From NCBI GenBank assembly GCA_023436605.1, contig JAEZIQ010000135.1, positions 1-26,337 of the forward strand: 26,337 nucleotides of DNA, read 5' to 3'. Under the pieces are notes generated by a model that saw only the letters and a program-made list of their open reading frames with translations, was not told the origin of the DNA and did not search any database. The stretch is from Actinomycetes bacterium. Lineage in GTDB: Bacteria > Actinomycetota > Thermoleophilia > Solirubrobacterales > 70-9. Positions 1 to 7,038 of this stretch are shown here, one piece after another. A program made the position numbers and the translations under genes. Each line of letters begins with the position of its first letter. The first letter of the stretch is position 1.

Positions 1-930
1 CTCGTCGAAGGCACGCGCGTCCCCGACCGCGCGCGTCGTGGCCGCGGCGAAGATACTGAGCCACAGATTCTCGCCATCCCGGGCCTCCGGTGAATCGGCG
101 GGGCCGACGTATCTCGTCGCACCCAGGCCGCGGACGTAGTCCCGCGAACGGGTCGCGAGGACGAGTGAGATCGGGGGCACGAACCTGGGTGCGAGCCCGC
201 GTAGCCGCAGGACGGCATGGATGATTGCGCGTCCGATCCGTCCGTTTCCGTCGAAGAACGGGTGGATCGTTTCGAACCTCGCGTGGGCGATCGCGGCCTG
301 GATCAGCGGCGGGAGATCGTCCCGTCGGCAGAACTCACACAAATCGTTGACCAGATCCTCGACCGGGCCGGGCGGTGGAGGGACGAACTCCGCCGAGCAC
401 GGGTTGAACTCGCTGCCCCCGATCCAGTTCTGGCGGTCGCGAAACGTACCGGCGGCAGCCTCCATGCGGGTTCCGCGCATCAGCAATGCATGCGACTCAA
501 GCAGCAGGCCGGGCGTGAGATTCTGGGACGTGGTCAGCTCGACCATCCTCCGCATCACCTCGATGTTGTTCAGGACCTCGGTCGCCCCATGGTCGGACGG
601 ATCGAGCTCGAGCTGAGAAGCCAATTGCGCCTTGAGCAGCCTCCTGCCGCCGATCTCGAGGCCCTCGATTCTTGACGAGGCGACCGACTCCGCTCGCAGC
701 AGGAGTCGTGCCATCGCTTCCGTGTCGACCAGCCCGGTCGTCTCCTGGTTCAGGTCCTGGACCGCCCGCTCGGCTTCGGCCACGTCGGCTGCGACGGTTC
801 CCTCTATCTCGAACCTGCGACCGGCGAGCGGGTCCGGAAGATACGCCTCGTATTCGCATGGCAGCCGGTCCCTGCGGGCCAACCCGTAAGTCTGTTCAGG
901 AACCCAGGCTTCCTTGATCAACCTAGACAT
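1..930 (-). CDS. Fic family protein (probable AMPylase), C-terminus cut by window edge
   Basis: The frame is open for 310 codons from the ATG at 930-928 to the window edge with no stop, so the C-terminus is missing. The Fic core motif HPFFDGNGRIGR starts at residue 223. Its His is the catalytic base of Fic AMP-transferases, and the D/E-GN-GR part binds the nucleotide phosphates. An N-terminal SSRIEG (residues 85-90) fits the inhibitory [S/T]xxxE[G/N] helix motif, with Glu89 predicted to block productive ATP binding, as in self-inhibited class II Fic proteins. A proline-rich stretch (PPPPGP, about 184-189) precedes the core, as is common in this family. No Shine-Dalgarno sequence is visible, so the transcript may be leaderless. 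An inverted repeat spans the start codon. No antitoxin gene is adjacent, consistent with built-in inhibition. The target protein cannot be read from the sequence. Identification is secure; biological role is not. Confidence 0.93.
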   Translation of the reverse strand, partial: MSRLIKEAWVPEQTYGLARRDRLPCEYEAYLPDPLAGRRFEIEGTVAADVAEAERAVQDLNQETTGLVDTEAMARLLLRAESVASSRIEGLEIGGRRLLKAQLASQLELDPSDHGATEVLNNIEVMRRMVELTTSQNLTPGLLLESHALLMRGTRMEAAAGTFRDRQNWIGGSEFNPCSAEFVPPPPGPVEDLVNDLCEFCRRDDLPPLIQAAIAHARFETIHPFFDGNGRIGRAIIHAVLRLRGLAPRFVPPISLVLATRSRDYVRGLGATRYVGPADSPEARDGENLWLSIFAAATTRAVGDARAFDE

Positions 931-940
931 ATAATCAAGG
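912..940. promoter_or_regulatory. Inverted repeat over the fic start codon, possible operator
   Basis: CCTTGAT and ATCAAGG form perfect 7-base arms around a 15-base centre that contains the fic start codon (928-930). The flanking DNA is more AT-rich than its surroundings. The position would suit autorepression, but the arms are short and no DNA-binding partner is visible. Confidence 0.3.
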
Positions 941-989
941 TTAGCAGTTAAGTTTGACTACATGGCCACGCGACCAAGGGTCGCTCTTC

Positions 990-1763
990 TTAGCGACGAA
1001 AAGATGGCTCGCGCCGCTCTGCGAAGGCGGCCATGCCTTCTTTGGCCTGATCGTCGAGGAAGACTTCGTGGCCGAGTTCGGACTCGAGCTCGTAGGCCTT
1101 TTCGAGCGGGAGGTCCATCTGTCGCCAGGCGTACTCCTTGATCTTGCGGACGGCGAGTGTGCCGTTACCGGCGATCTCGTCCGCGATTTCCTGGGCCCTA
1201 CTCTTGAGCCGGTCGGGCTCGACGATCTCGTTGATCAGACCGATCTCCTTCGCCTCTTCGGCGTCGATCATGCGGCCCGTGAGGAGTATGTCCATCGCCG
1301 GGGCATAGCCGAGCTGCCGGACCAGCCTGGTAGTTCCTCCACCGCTGGGAAAGACCGCCCAGCGCGCCTCGGGCAGGCCGAAGCGGGCGTGCGGGACGGC
1401 GACCCGAATGTCGGTGCAGGTGAGAAGTTCGGTGCCGCCGCCAAGGCAGTCGCCGTTGATTGCGGCAACGATCGGTTTGAAGACCGGGCCGAGCGAGCCC
1501 TTCTGGTAGGCCTCCTGGCTGTCCCGCGGATCCATCTCTCCCGACTGGAGCCGTGGGATGAAGGTCTTCAGGTTCGAGCCGACCGTGAAGGCTCTCTCAC
1601 CCGAACCGGTGAGGACCGCGACCAGCAGCTCGTCATCGTCGCGGAAGCGAAACCAGGCGTCGGCAAGATCCGACATCGACTCGGGATCCAACGCGTTCAG
1701 CGCATCTGGCTGATCGATCGTAATCCAGAGGAAGACGCCGTCCTTGACCTCGGTCCGGATCAT
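990..1763 (-). CDS. Enoyl-CoA hydratase/isomerase (crotonase) family protein
   Basis: A 257-residue crotonase-fold protein of typical length. The oxyanion-hole region NGDCLGGGTE (103-112) and LPEARWAVFPSGGGTTRL (130-147) carry Glu112 and Glu132, matching the two catalytic glutamates of rat mitochondrial enoyl-CoA hydratase. It is therefore likely to hydrate a 2-enoyl-CoA to 3-hydroxyacyl-CoA, though crotonases also include isomerases and hydrolases. It follows the HAD phosphatase by 13 bases and is probably co-transcribed with it. A close paralogue lies at 9502-10269: both begin MIRTEV and both place the catalytic glutamates at 112 and 132. This copy has VGSNLK where the paralogue has AGANLK near the acyl-CoA binding loop, so the acyl preference may differ. 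The ATG start matches that of the paralogue. Exact substrate unknown. Confidence 0.9.
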   Translation of the reverse strand: MIRTEVKDGVFLWITIDQPDALNALDPESMSDLADAWFRFRDDDELLVAVLTGSGERAFTVGSNLKTFIPRLQSGEMDPRDSQEAYQKGSLGPVFKPIVAAINGDCLGGGTELLTCTDIRVAVPHARFGLPEARWAVFPSGGGTTRLVRQLGYAPAMDILLTGRMIDAEEAKEIGLINEIVEPDRLKSRAQEIADEIAGNGTLAVRKIKEYAWRQMDLPLEKAYELESELGHEVFLDDQAKEGMAAFAERREPSFRR

Positions 1764-1776
1764 CGCCCAGCCCGGC

Positions 1777-2460
1777 TCAACTCTCGGCAGGAAGGACGAT
1801 CGGGATGAGTTCGAGATATGAACTCAGCATGTAGGTCGGGTTCTCGGCCGCGACCAGTTCGGGGTGGAAGCCAAACTCGACCCCGGCGGTCTTCGCTCCC
1901 GCGTCGCGGCCGGCGATCACGTCGTTCGCGCCGTCTCCGACGAACAACATCCTTTCGGGCTTGATCCCGAAGTGCTCTATGCCGGCGATTATCTGGTCGG
2001 GAGCCGGCTTCGCATTGGCGACGTCGTCGCCGGTGAAGGTCACGTCAAAGTACTCGGTGAGCCCGGTTCGCTCCATGTCCGCATCGAACCTGACCCGGGC
2101 CTTCGAGGTCGCGATCCCCAGCTTGATCCCCTCTCTCTTCAGGGTGCCGAGCATCACTTCGACGTCCGGAAAGAGCGGGATGCGTTCCTGGTGCTTGAGG
2201 TACGCCTTACCGAACAGTTCCTTGATCTGTTTGGCCTTTTCCTCATCGCCTCCCGCGATCAGAGGGAAGGACTCCTGGCCACGCATCTGGATGATCTTCT
2301 CGACGTCCTCCTTCTCGACCGGGAACGGCTCCCCCAGGATCGAGGTGGTCGCGTCGTGGTACGAGGCGAGGATCGCCTCCTGCGAGTTGACCAGGGTGCC
2401 GTCCATGTCGAACATGACGGCATCGAAGGGACGTTCGGCGGAGTTGTCGGCGGCATTCAT
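1777..2460 (-). CDS. HAD-superfamily hydrolase, phosphoglycolate phosphatase-like
   Basis: A 227-residue HAD subfamily IA phosphatase. Motif I is FDMDGTL with nucleophile Asp18 and acid/base Asp20. Motif II is IATSK (Thr118/Ser119), motif III Lys is in KPAPD (Lys151), and motif IV is VGDGAND (Asp176, Asp180). A helical C1 cap between motifs I and II (about 28-105) is typical of Gph/PGMB-type enzymes acting on small phosphorylated metabolites. The frame stays open far upstream, but the sequence there is antisense to the SDR gene, and HAD similarity begins just after the ATG at 2460, which has AGGT a few bases upstream. It is divergent from the SDR operon with 123 bases between. It lies just ahead of a crotonase, as the second HAD of the window lies near another. 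Substrate not predictable. Confidence 0.9.
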   Translation of the reverse strand: MNAADNSAERPFDAVMFDMDGTLVNSQEAILASYHDATTSILGEPFPVEKEDVEKIIQMRGQESFPLIAGGDEEKAKQIKELFGKAYLKHQERIPLFPDVEVMLGTLKREGIKLGIATSKARVRFDADMERTGLTEYFDVTFTGDDVANAKPAPDQIIAGIEHFGIKPERMLFVGDGANDVIAGRDAGAKTAGVEFGFHPELVAAENPTYMLSSYLELIPIVLPAES

Positions 2461-2583
2461 TGACCTGATTGTGCCCCTGATCGAGGGACCGTGAACAGGC
2501 TGCCCGCCGAGCGGCTGGAGCAATCCACAAGGTTTCCGCGGCACCCCCGGCGCGGAATCCCGGCAATCGGGGAGCATGAGGCT

Positions 2584-3309
2584 GTGGCTAAAACCTGGCT
2601 GATCACTGGAGCGTCGCGGGGCATCGGCGCCGCGATCGCCCGACGGGCCGTCAACCGAGGAGACCGGGTCGCCCTGGTCGCCCGGGGCGAGGCTGTCGAG
2701 GCGTTCGCGAACGAACTCAAGTCCGAAGGCGCGGAGGCCGCCGCGATTCGCGCAGACCTGACCGCTGACGGGGCTGCGACCCGGATCGCCCGGGACGCCG
2801 CGAACGCTTTCGATGGCGGCATCGACGTGCTGGTCAACAACGCCGCCCTCCACATCGGCGGGCGGATCGGCAAGCTCGACCCGAATGACTACGAGGCCGT
2901 GATCGAGGCCGGGTTGATCGGTCCATTCCGGCTCTGCCAGGCCGTTCTCCCCCACATGGGCGAAGGCGGCGCGATCGTCAACATCGGCGCCGTGGTCGGT
3001 CGCCGCGGCTTTCCCGGAGACACTCCCTACGGCTCGGCCAAGGCCGGCCTCGAGGGCCTGACCCGCTCGCTGGCGATCGAACTCGCCCGGGACGGGGTCA
3101 CCGCGAACGTCGTGGTGCCCGGATTCACCGAGACCGAAATGACCGGCGAACTTGACGAGCGGGCCCGGGAGAAGATCATCTCCGGCATTCCGCTCCGGCG
3201 ACCGGCCGAGGCCGACGAGATCGCCCAGGTCGTCGAATGGGTTTCTGACAGCGAGTACATGACGGGCTCGATCGTCCACGTGGACGGCGGCCTGGGAGCG
3301 AGGTTGTAG
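2584..3309 (+). CDS. SDR-family protein, FabG-like, with altered catalytic tetrad
   Basis: A 241-residue short-chain dehydrogenase/reductase. It has the TGASRGIG cofactor loop (8-15), the VNNAA motif (84-88), YGSAK with Tyr149 and Lys153, and a C-terminal VDGG. The GTG start at 2584 is preferred because GGGGAG lies nine bases upstream and the SDR fold begins at once; upstream codons are not SDR-like. Aligned by eye with E. coli FabG, the catalytic Ser (in NIGSVVG) is Ala136 here (NIGAVVG), and the tetrad Asn (in ETNLSS) is a Gly near 110. Tyr and Lys are kept. The fold and cofactor site look intact, but standard carbonyl reduction may be impaired or altered. It is first in an operon: the next gene starts two bases after the stop. 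The substrate is probably the alcohol or ketone handled by the downstream dehydrogenase and flavin enzyme. Confidence 0.9.
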   Translation: MAKTWLITGASRGIGAAIARRAVNRGDRVALVARGEAVEAFANELKSEGAEAAAIRADLTADGAATRIARDAANAFDGGIDVLVNNAALHIGGRIGKLDPNDYEAVIEAGLIGPFRLCQAVLPHMGEGGAIVNIGAVVGRRGFPGDTPYGSAKAGLEGLTRSLAIELARDGVTANVVVPGFTETEMTGELDERAREKIISGIPLRRPAEADEIAQVVEWVSDSEYMTGSIVHVDGGLGARL

Positions 3310-3311
3310 CG

Positions 3312-4361
3312 ATGAGAGTTGCCGAGTACAGGGAACCCCACGTGATCGAGATGGTCGACCGGCCCGAGCCGGAAGCGGGCCCCGGCCAGATTACGGTCCA
3401 GATCAAGGCGTGCGGCGTCTGCGGATCCGACCTCCACAGCTTCGAGCGGGGCTTCGCGGCCCAGCCCGGTCAGGTGCTCGGCCACGAGTTCTCCGGCACC
3501 GTGATCGACCCCTCCGACGTGAAGGGCATAAGCGAAGGCCAGCGCGTCACCGTCCGCCCCCTCACTCCCTGCCTCTCCTGCCCGCGCTGCCTGGCCGGCG
3601 ACTGGCATCTCTGTGGGGCCGAGGCCGAACTCAACATCGGCTACGGAACCCAGGGCGCCTTCGCCGAACAGGTGCTGGTGCCGAAGGCGTTGCCGGGCAT
3701 GACCGTCTTTCCCCTGCCCGGCTCGGTCGACGACGAGACCGCCGCCCTGGTCGAGCCGCTCGCGGTCTCGCTTCGCGCCGCGACTCTCGCCAAGCCGCAG
3801 GTCGGCGACGTCGCGGTGGTGTTCGGGCTCGGCATGATCGGGCTCGGCGCGGTCCGGTGGCTGGCACTCTCCGGTGCGCGGGTCCTGGCCGTGGATCTCT
3901 CCGGGGTCCGGCGCGAAGCGGCCCTGAAGCTCGGGGCCGAGGCCGTGATCGACCCGGTTGCCGAGAACACCGTCGAACGGGTGGCCGAGGTGACGGGCCC
4001 GGGTGGATACGGCATGGGCGCCGCCGCCGACATCGTGGTCGAGTGCTCCGGTGCCGCCCCCGCCTTCGGCGACGCGCTCAAGGTGGTCCGCCACGGCGGC
4101 CGCATGTCGGTCGCCGCGATGTACCCCGAGCGGGTCACGCTCCGCCCCGACCGCTTCGTCGAAAAGGAACTGGAGATCCACGGTTCTTTCGCCTACAAGG
4201 ACGAGTTCGGGAGGGTGATCGACCTGATGGAGCAGGGCGCGATCGACAAGGACATATTCATCAGCCACCGGTTCGGGCTGGAGGACACGCTCCAGGCCTT
4301 CAAGACCCAGCTCGACAAGGACGTTTCGCTGAAGGTCATGGTCCAGCCGGAAGGCGCCTGA
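3312..4361 (+). CDS. Zinc-dependent medium-chain alcohol dehydrogenase
   Basis: A 349-residue MDR dehydrogenase. Catalytic-zinc residues are Cys37 in CGVCGSD and His58-Glu59 in GHE, with a Glu in VEPLA (about 148). The structural zinc loop has four cysteines (87, 90, 93 and 101, in CLSCPRCLAGDWHLC). The Rossmann motif GLGMIG (172-177) is followed by Asp195 at the end of beta-2, which favours NAD(H) over NADP(H). It resembles the threonine/sorbitol dehydrogenase branch and should oxidise a secondary alcohol or polyol. It starts two bases after the SDR stop, and its own stop shares one base with the next start (TGATG), so the three genes are probably translationally coupled. The substrate cannot be fixed from sequence. 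Confidence 0.93.
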   Translation: MRVAEYREPHVIEMVDRPEPEAGPGQITVQIKACGVCGSDLHSFERGFAAQPGQVLGHEFSGTVIDPSDVKGISEGQRVTVRPLTPCLSCPRCLAGDWHLCGAEAELNIGYGTQGAFAEQVLVPKALPGMTVFPLPGSVDDETAALVEPLAVSLRAATLAKPQVGDVAVVFGLGMIGLGAVRWLALSGARVLAVDLSGVRREAALKLGAEAVIDPVAENTVERVAEVTGPGGYGMGAAADIVVECSGAAPAFGDALKVVRHGGRMSVAAMYPERVTLRPDRFVEKELEIHGSFAYKDEFGRVIDLMEQGAIDKDIFISHRFGLEDTLQAFKTQLDKDVSLKVMVQPEGA

Positions 4362-5419
4362 TGGACGCCGGGGTCTACGTCGACGCGCATCTCGGGATCG
4401 GCGAGAAGGCGAAGCTGCTCGAGGACAGCGGCTTCACCCACCTCTGGGTCTACGAGAGCCCGCTCGTCTTCGGCGAGGTCTACATGGCCATGCTCGAGGC
4501 GGCGAAGGCCACCAGCACGATCAAGATCGGCCCCGGCGTGACCCAGCCGCTCTCCCGCCCCGCCTTCAACTCTGCCCAGGGCATGGCGACCCTGGCCAAG
4601 GCCGCCCCGGGTCGCACCTTCTTCGGGATCGGGATCGGCAACTCGGCCCGCTGGTCGATCGGCATGAAGCCGGCCACCCAGGACGTGATGTTCGAGCACG
4701 TCAGGAACGTGCGCGAGCTGCTCGCGGGCGAAGAGACGATCTACCGCGAGAAGGCTCGCGAGAAGCCGATCCGCTTCCTCCACCCGGATGGCCGCTGGAT
4801 CAGTCTCGAGAACGACGTCGAGATCTGGGTCTCCGCCTTCGGCCCGAAGGGGCAGAAGCGCTCCGGGGCCGAGGCCGACGGCGTGCTCGTCCGCTGGGAG
4901 GGCGCCGAGGGGATCGAGAAGGTCAGGGCGAACCTGGCCGAGGGCGCCGCGACCGTGGACCGCGACCCGGACGAGGTCAAGATCGGCACGGTCTTCGCCG
5001 TCTACCCGATCGAGGACGAAGCCGAGCTGGAGACCCAGGAAGCCCGCGACGCGCTCGGCCCGCTGGTCGTCAGCCGCCTCCGGTACCTCACAGCCAACCA
5101 CGAGCACTCCTCCGAGGTACCCGAACCGTTCCGCCCCGGCTTCGACGCCTACATGGAGTACCGCGCCGGCCTCGACGACGAGACCCGCCACACCGACAAC
5201 TACGAGGGCTACCTCGTGTTCGTCCCGGATCACCTGCAGGAGTTCGTCAACCCGGAGACGATGCGCACGATCGCCACGATCGGGTCACCCGATGAAGTCA
5301 CCGCCGAGCTCCTGAAGATGAAGGAGGCCGGGGTCAACCAGGTCACCCTCCAGATGGCCGGCCCGCCTGAGACGTGGTGCCGCCGGATGTCGGACCAGGT
5401 CCTGCCTCACCTCGCCTGA
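4361..5419 (+). CDS. LLM-class (luciferase-like) flavin-dependent oxidoreductase
   Basis: A 352-residue protein of the bacterial luciferase/F420-dependent reductase superfamily, a TIM barrel using FMN or coenzyme F420. The N-terminus (AKLLEDSGFTHLWVYES) is the usual first beta/alpha unit. TIKIGPGVTQP (about 51-61) and FFGIGIGNSA (about 87-96) are typical barrel strands, and the C-terminal TIGSPDEV segment is a common late motif. The ATG at 4361 shares its A with the upstream TGA. The frame stays open for about 950 bases upstream but only antisense-like, arginine-rich sequence is encoded there. It is last in the SDR/alcohol dehydrogenase operon and is followed by a strong hairpin. The cofactor (F420 or FMN) and substrate are unresolved; F420 is plausible in Actinomycetota. 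Confidence 0.88.
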   Translation: MDAGVYVDAHLGIGEKAKLLEDSGFTHLWVYESPLVFGEVYMAMLEAAKATSTIKIGPGVTQPLSRPAFNSAQGMATLAKAAPGRTFFGIGIGNSARWSIGMKPATQDVMFEHVRNVRELLAGEETIYREKAREKPIRFLHPDGRWISLENDVEIWVSAFGPKGQKRSGAEADGVLVRWEGAEGIEKVRANLAEGAATVDRDPDEVKIGTVFAVYPIEDEAELETQEARDALGPLVVSRLRYLTANHEHSSEVPEPFRPGFDAYMEYRAGLDDETRHTDNYEGYLVFVPDHLQEFVNPETMRTIATIGSPDEVTAELLKMKEAGVNQVTLQMAGPPETWCRRMSDQVLPHLA

Positions 5420-5443
5420 CCGGGCTCGCACCCTGCCGAACTA

Positions 5444-5474
5444 AGGAAAGTTGGCAACTATTGCCAACTTTCCT
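5444..5474. terminator. Bidirectional hairpin between convergent operons
   Basis: AGGAAAGTTGGCAA and TTGCCAACTTTCCT form perfect 14-base arms around a three-base CTA loop. It sits between the end of the LLM gene (+) and the end of the SDR gene (-), where it could terminate both. Neither side has a long T-run. On the minus strand the loop is a TAG stop that closes a short open frame beginning at the SDR stop. Confidence 0.75.
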
Positions 5475-5575
5475 CATCTCGTGAATCCGCAGATCCCAGG
5501 GCTTCGATCTCGTCCGGCGTAAGGCCGGCACCGGTCAAGATCGTCGCCGTGACCCGATAAATTCCGTTGATTCGC

Positions 5576-6352
5576 TCATGGCTGCATCGCTCCTCCGTCG
5601 ATGTTGATTCCCTGGCCGGTGATCGGTGCGCCGGCGTCGGATGCGAGGTATACAGCGAGCGCCCCCACTTCTTCGGTGGTGACCATCCGGCCGAGCGGCT
5701 GGATCCGCAGGAACTTCTTGATCACTTCCTCGACCGAGAGGCCGCGGGCCTCGGCCGCGGCGGCCGCTTCGGACTGAACCATCTCGGTGTCGACGAAGCC
5801 GGGCAGGATCGCGTTGGCGGTGACACCCTTGCCGATCAGCTCGGCCGAAAGCACCCGGATCAGGCCGAGCAGGGCGTGCTTGGAAGAGGTGTAGGCGGCG
5901 GTATGGGCCACCCCCATCCGCGAGTAGAGCGAGCCGATCGCGATGAACCGGCCCCAGCCGGCCTCCTTCATTGCCGGGATCGCCTTGTTGGCGATCTGGA
6001 GGGCCGAGGTGACGTTGACCTGAAAGGCCCGGTTCCAGCCTTCGACCGTCATCTTGTCGACCGGCGCGTTCTCGGTGATGCCGGCGCAGTGGACCACCAC
6101 CAGCGGCGAGGAACCGACCGACTCGACCGAGCGCTGGATCAGCTGCTCGCAGTCGTCCGGATTGCTGAGGTCGGTGGAAACGGCCGCCACTGCGGCGGCG
6201 CCCCGCTCGAGCGCCGCCGCGGCGGTTTCTTCGAGCCCGGACGCGGTCCGGGCCGAAAGCACGACGGTGTCGCCCTGCTCGGCGAAGGCGAGGGCGATGC
6301 CCCGGCCGATGCCGCGACTCGCACCGGTTACGAGAACGGTCCTGTCGCTCAC
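5576..6352 (-). CDS. SDR-family dehydrogenase, probable 3-hydroxyacyl-CoA/3-hydroxybutyrate-type
   Basis: A 258-residue classical SDR with a complete catalytic set: TGASRGIG (9-16), Asn113 in VNVTS, Ser141 in AIGSLYS, and Tyr154/Lys158 in YTSSK. The C-terminus GQGINIDGG is normal. The usual NNAG is VHCAG here. It is probably NAD(P)-dependent and resembles the 3-hydroxybutyrate dehydrogenase / 3-oxoacyl reductase group. The start is GTG, overlapping the upstream HAD stop by four bases (GTGA), so it is coupled to HAD and ACAD. In the Pseudomonas putida levulinate operon an SDR (LvaD) works downstream of a kinase and an ACAD-like enzyme; this gene could do the same here, oxidising the 3-hydroxyacyl-CoA. 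Assignment to the SDR family is firm; the substrate is inferred from neighbours. Confidence 0.9.
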   Translation of the reverse strand: MSDRTVLVTGASRGIGRGIALAFAEQGDTVVLSARTASGLEETAAAALERGAAAVAAVSTDLSNPDDCEQLIQRSVESVGSSPLVVVHCAGITENAPVDKMTVEGWNRAFQVNVTSALQIANKAIPAMKEAGWGRFIAIGSLYSRMGVAHTAAYTSSKHALLGLIRVLSAELIGKGVTANAILPGFVDTEMVQSEAAAAAEARGLSVEEVIKKFLRIQPLGRMVTTEEVGALAVYLASDAGAPITGQGINIDGGAMQP

Positions 6353-7038
6353 TTCGAGCCTCCTTTTTCGATCCGCTCGGCCACGTCGTGGGCGATCAGC
6401 AGGTCGTTGAAATCGATTGAGAACATCTCGCCGAGCAGCGGCAGCGAGTCGGAGGGTCGGCGGTGAAGCACCGCCTGCATCCCGATTCGCTCAGCCCCGT
6501 CGAGATTGTGGCGCAGATCGTCGACCATCACGCAGTCCTCGACCGGCACCCCGGCCGCCTCGGCCCCCAACTCGTAGATCCGCCGCGAGGGTTTCCGCAC
6601 CCCGACCCGGCCGGAGAGGATCACGTGGTCGAGCAGCTGCTCGAGGCCGTAGCCGTCGTAGGCCTCGTAGCCCAGCGAGTTCGAGACCAGCACGGTCGGG
6701 AAGCCGTGCTCCCGGATCCGTTCGGTCGCGGCCAGCATCGCTTCGTCAGGTTTCAGGCTGGCGGTCAGCTTCGCGACCAGCCCGTCGGCCTCGACCTCCG
6801 CGCCGTGGGCCCTCAGCCGCTCGGCGAAGATCTCCTCGAAGTACTCGATCGGCTCCTCGCCGGACTCGTGGGCGACCAGCGCCTTGCTCGATTCGGGATC
6901 TTCGCGGAGCAGCTTCTCGACCAGCTTCGGGTCGACCCCGACCCCGTCCATGTAGGCCCGGAAGGACTCGAAGATGCTCGAGGTGAGGACCCCGCCGAAG
7001 TCGATCAGAAGGGCCTTGGCGGGCCTCACCTCGCTCAT
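6349..7038 (-). CDS. HAD-superfamily protein resembling the ACAD10 N-terminal domain
   Basis: A 229-residue HAD protein. Motif I is IDFGGVL: nucleophile Asp13 is present, but the second Asp is Gly15, as in the DxGGVL type seen in animal ACAD10. Motif II is VSNS, the motif III Lys is in VRKPSRRIY, and motif IV is MVDDLRHN. The KP-RIY and DDL-N spacing matches the ACAD10 HAD domain as I remember it. The ATG at 7038 is chosen because it overlaps the ACAD stop (TGATG); an upstream in-frame ATG at 7080 lies inside the ACAD gene. Co-transcribed between ACAD and SDR. It may act on a phosphorylated acyl-CoA or by-product, or be a non-catalytic partner, since the usual acid/base Asp is absent. The role of this domain in ACAD10 is not settled to my knowledge. 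Confidence 0.85.
   Translation of the reverse strand: MSEVRPAKALLIDFGGVLTSSIFESFRAYMDGVGVDPKLVEKLLREDPESSKALVAHESGEEPIEYFEEIFAERLRAHGAEVEADGLVAKLTASLKPDEAMLAATERIREHGFPTVLVSNSLGYEAYDGYGLEQLLDHVILSGRVGVRKPSRRIYELGAEAAGVPVEDCVMVDDLRHNLDGAERIGMQAVLHRRPSDSLPLLGEMFSIDFNDLLIAHDVAERIEKGGSK

Noticed and set aside
2461..3279. N-terminal extension of the HAD frame to about 500 residues
   Set aside because: The extra part is antisense to the SDR gene and HAD motifs start only after the ATG at 2460.
3410..4360. N-terminal extension of the LLM oxidoreductase to about 669 residues
   Set aside because: The extension lies in a shifted frame of the alcohol dehydrogenase gene and encodes Arg/Pro/Gly-rich nonsense. 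The ATG at 4361 fits the family N-terminus.
4193..5233. Minus-strand frame of 346 codons opposite the LLM gene
   Set aside because: Shadow of a well-supported coding gene; no recognisable motif in the translation.
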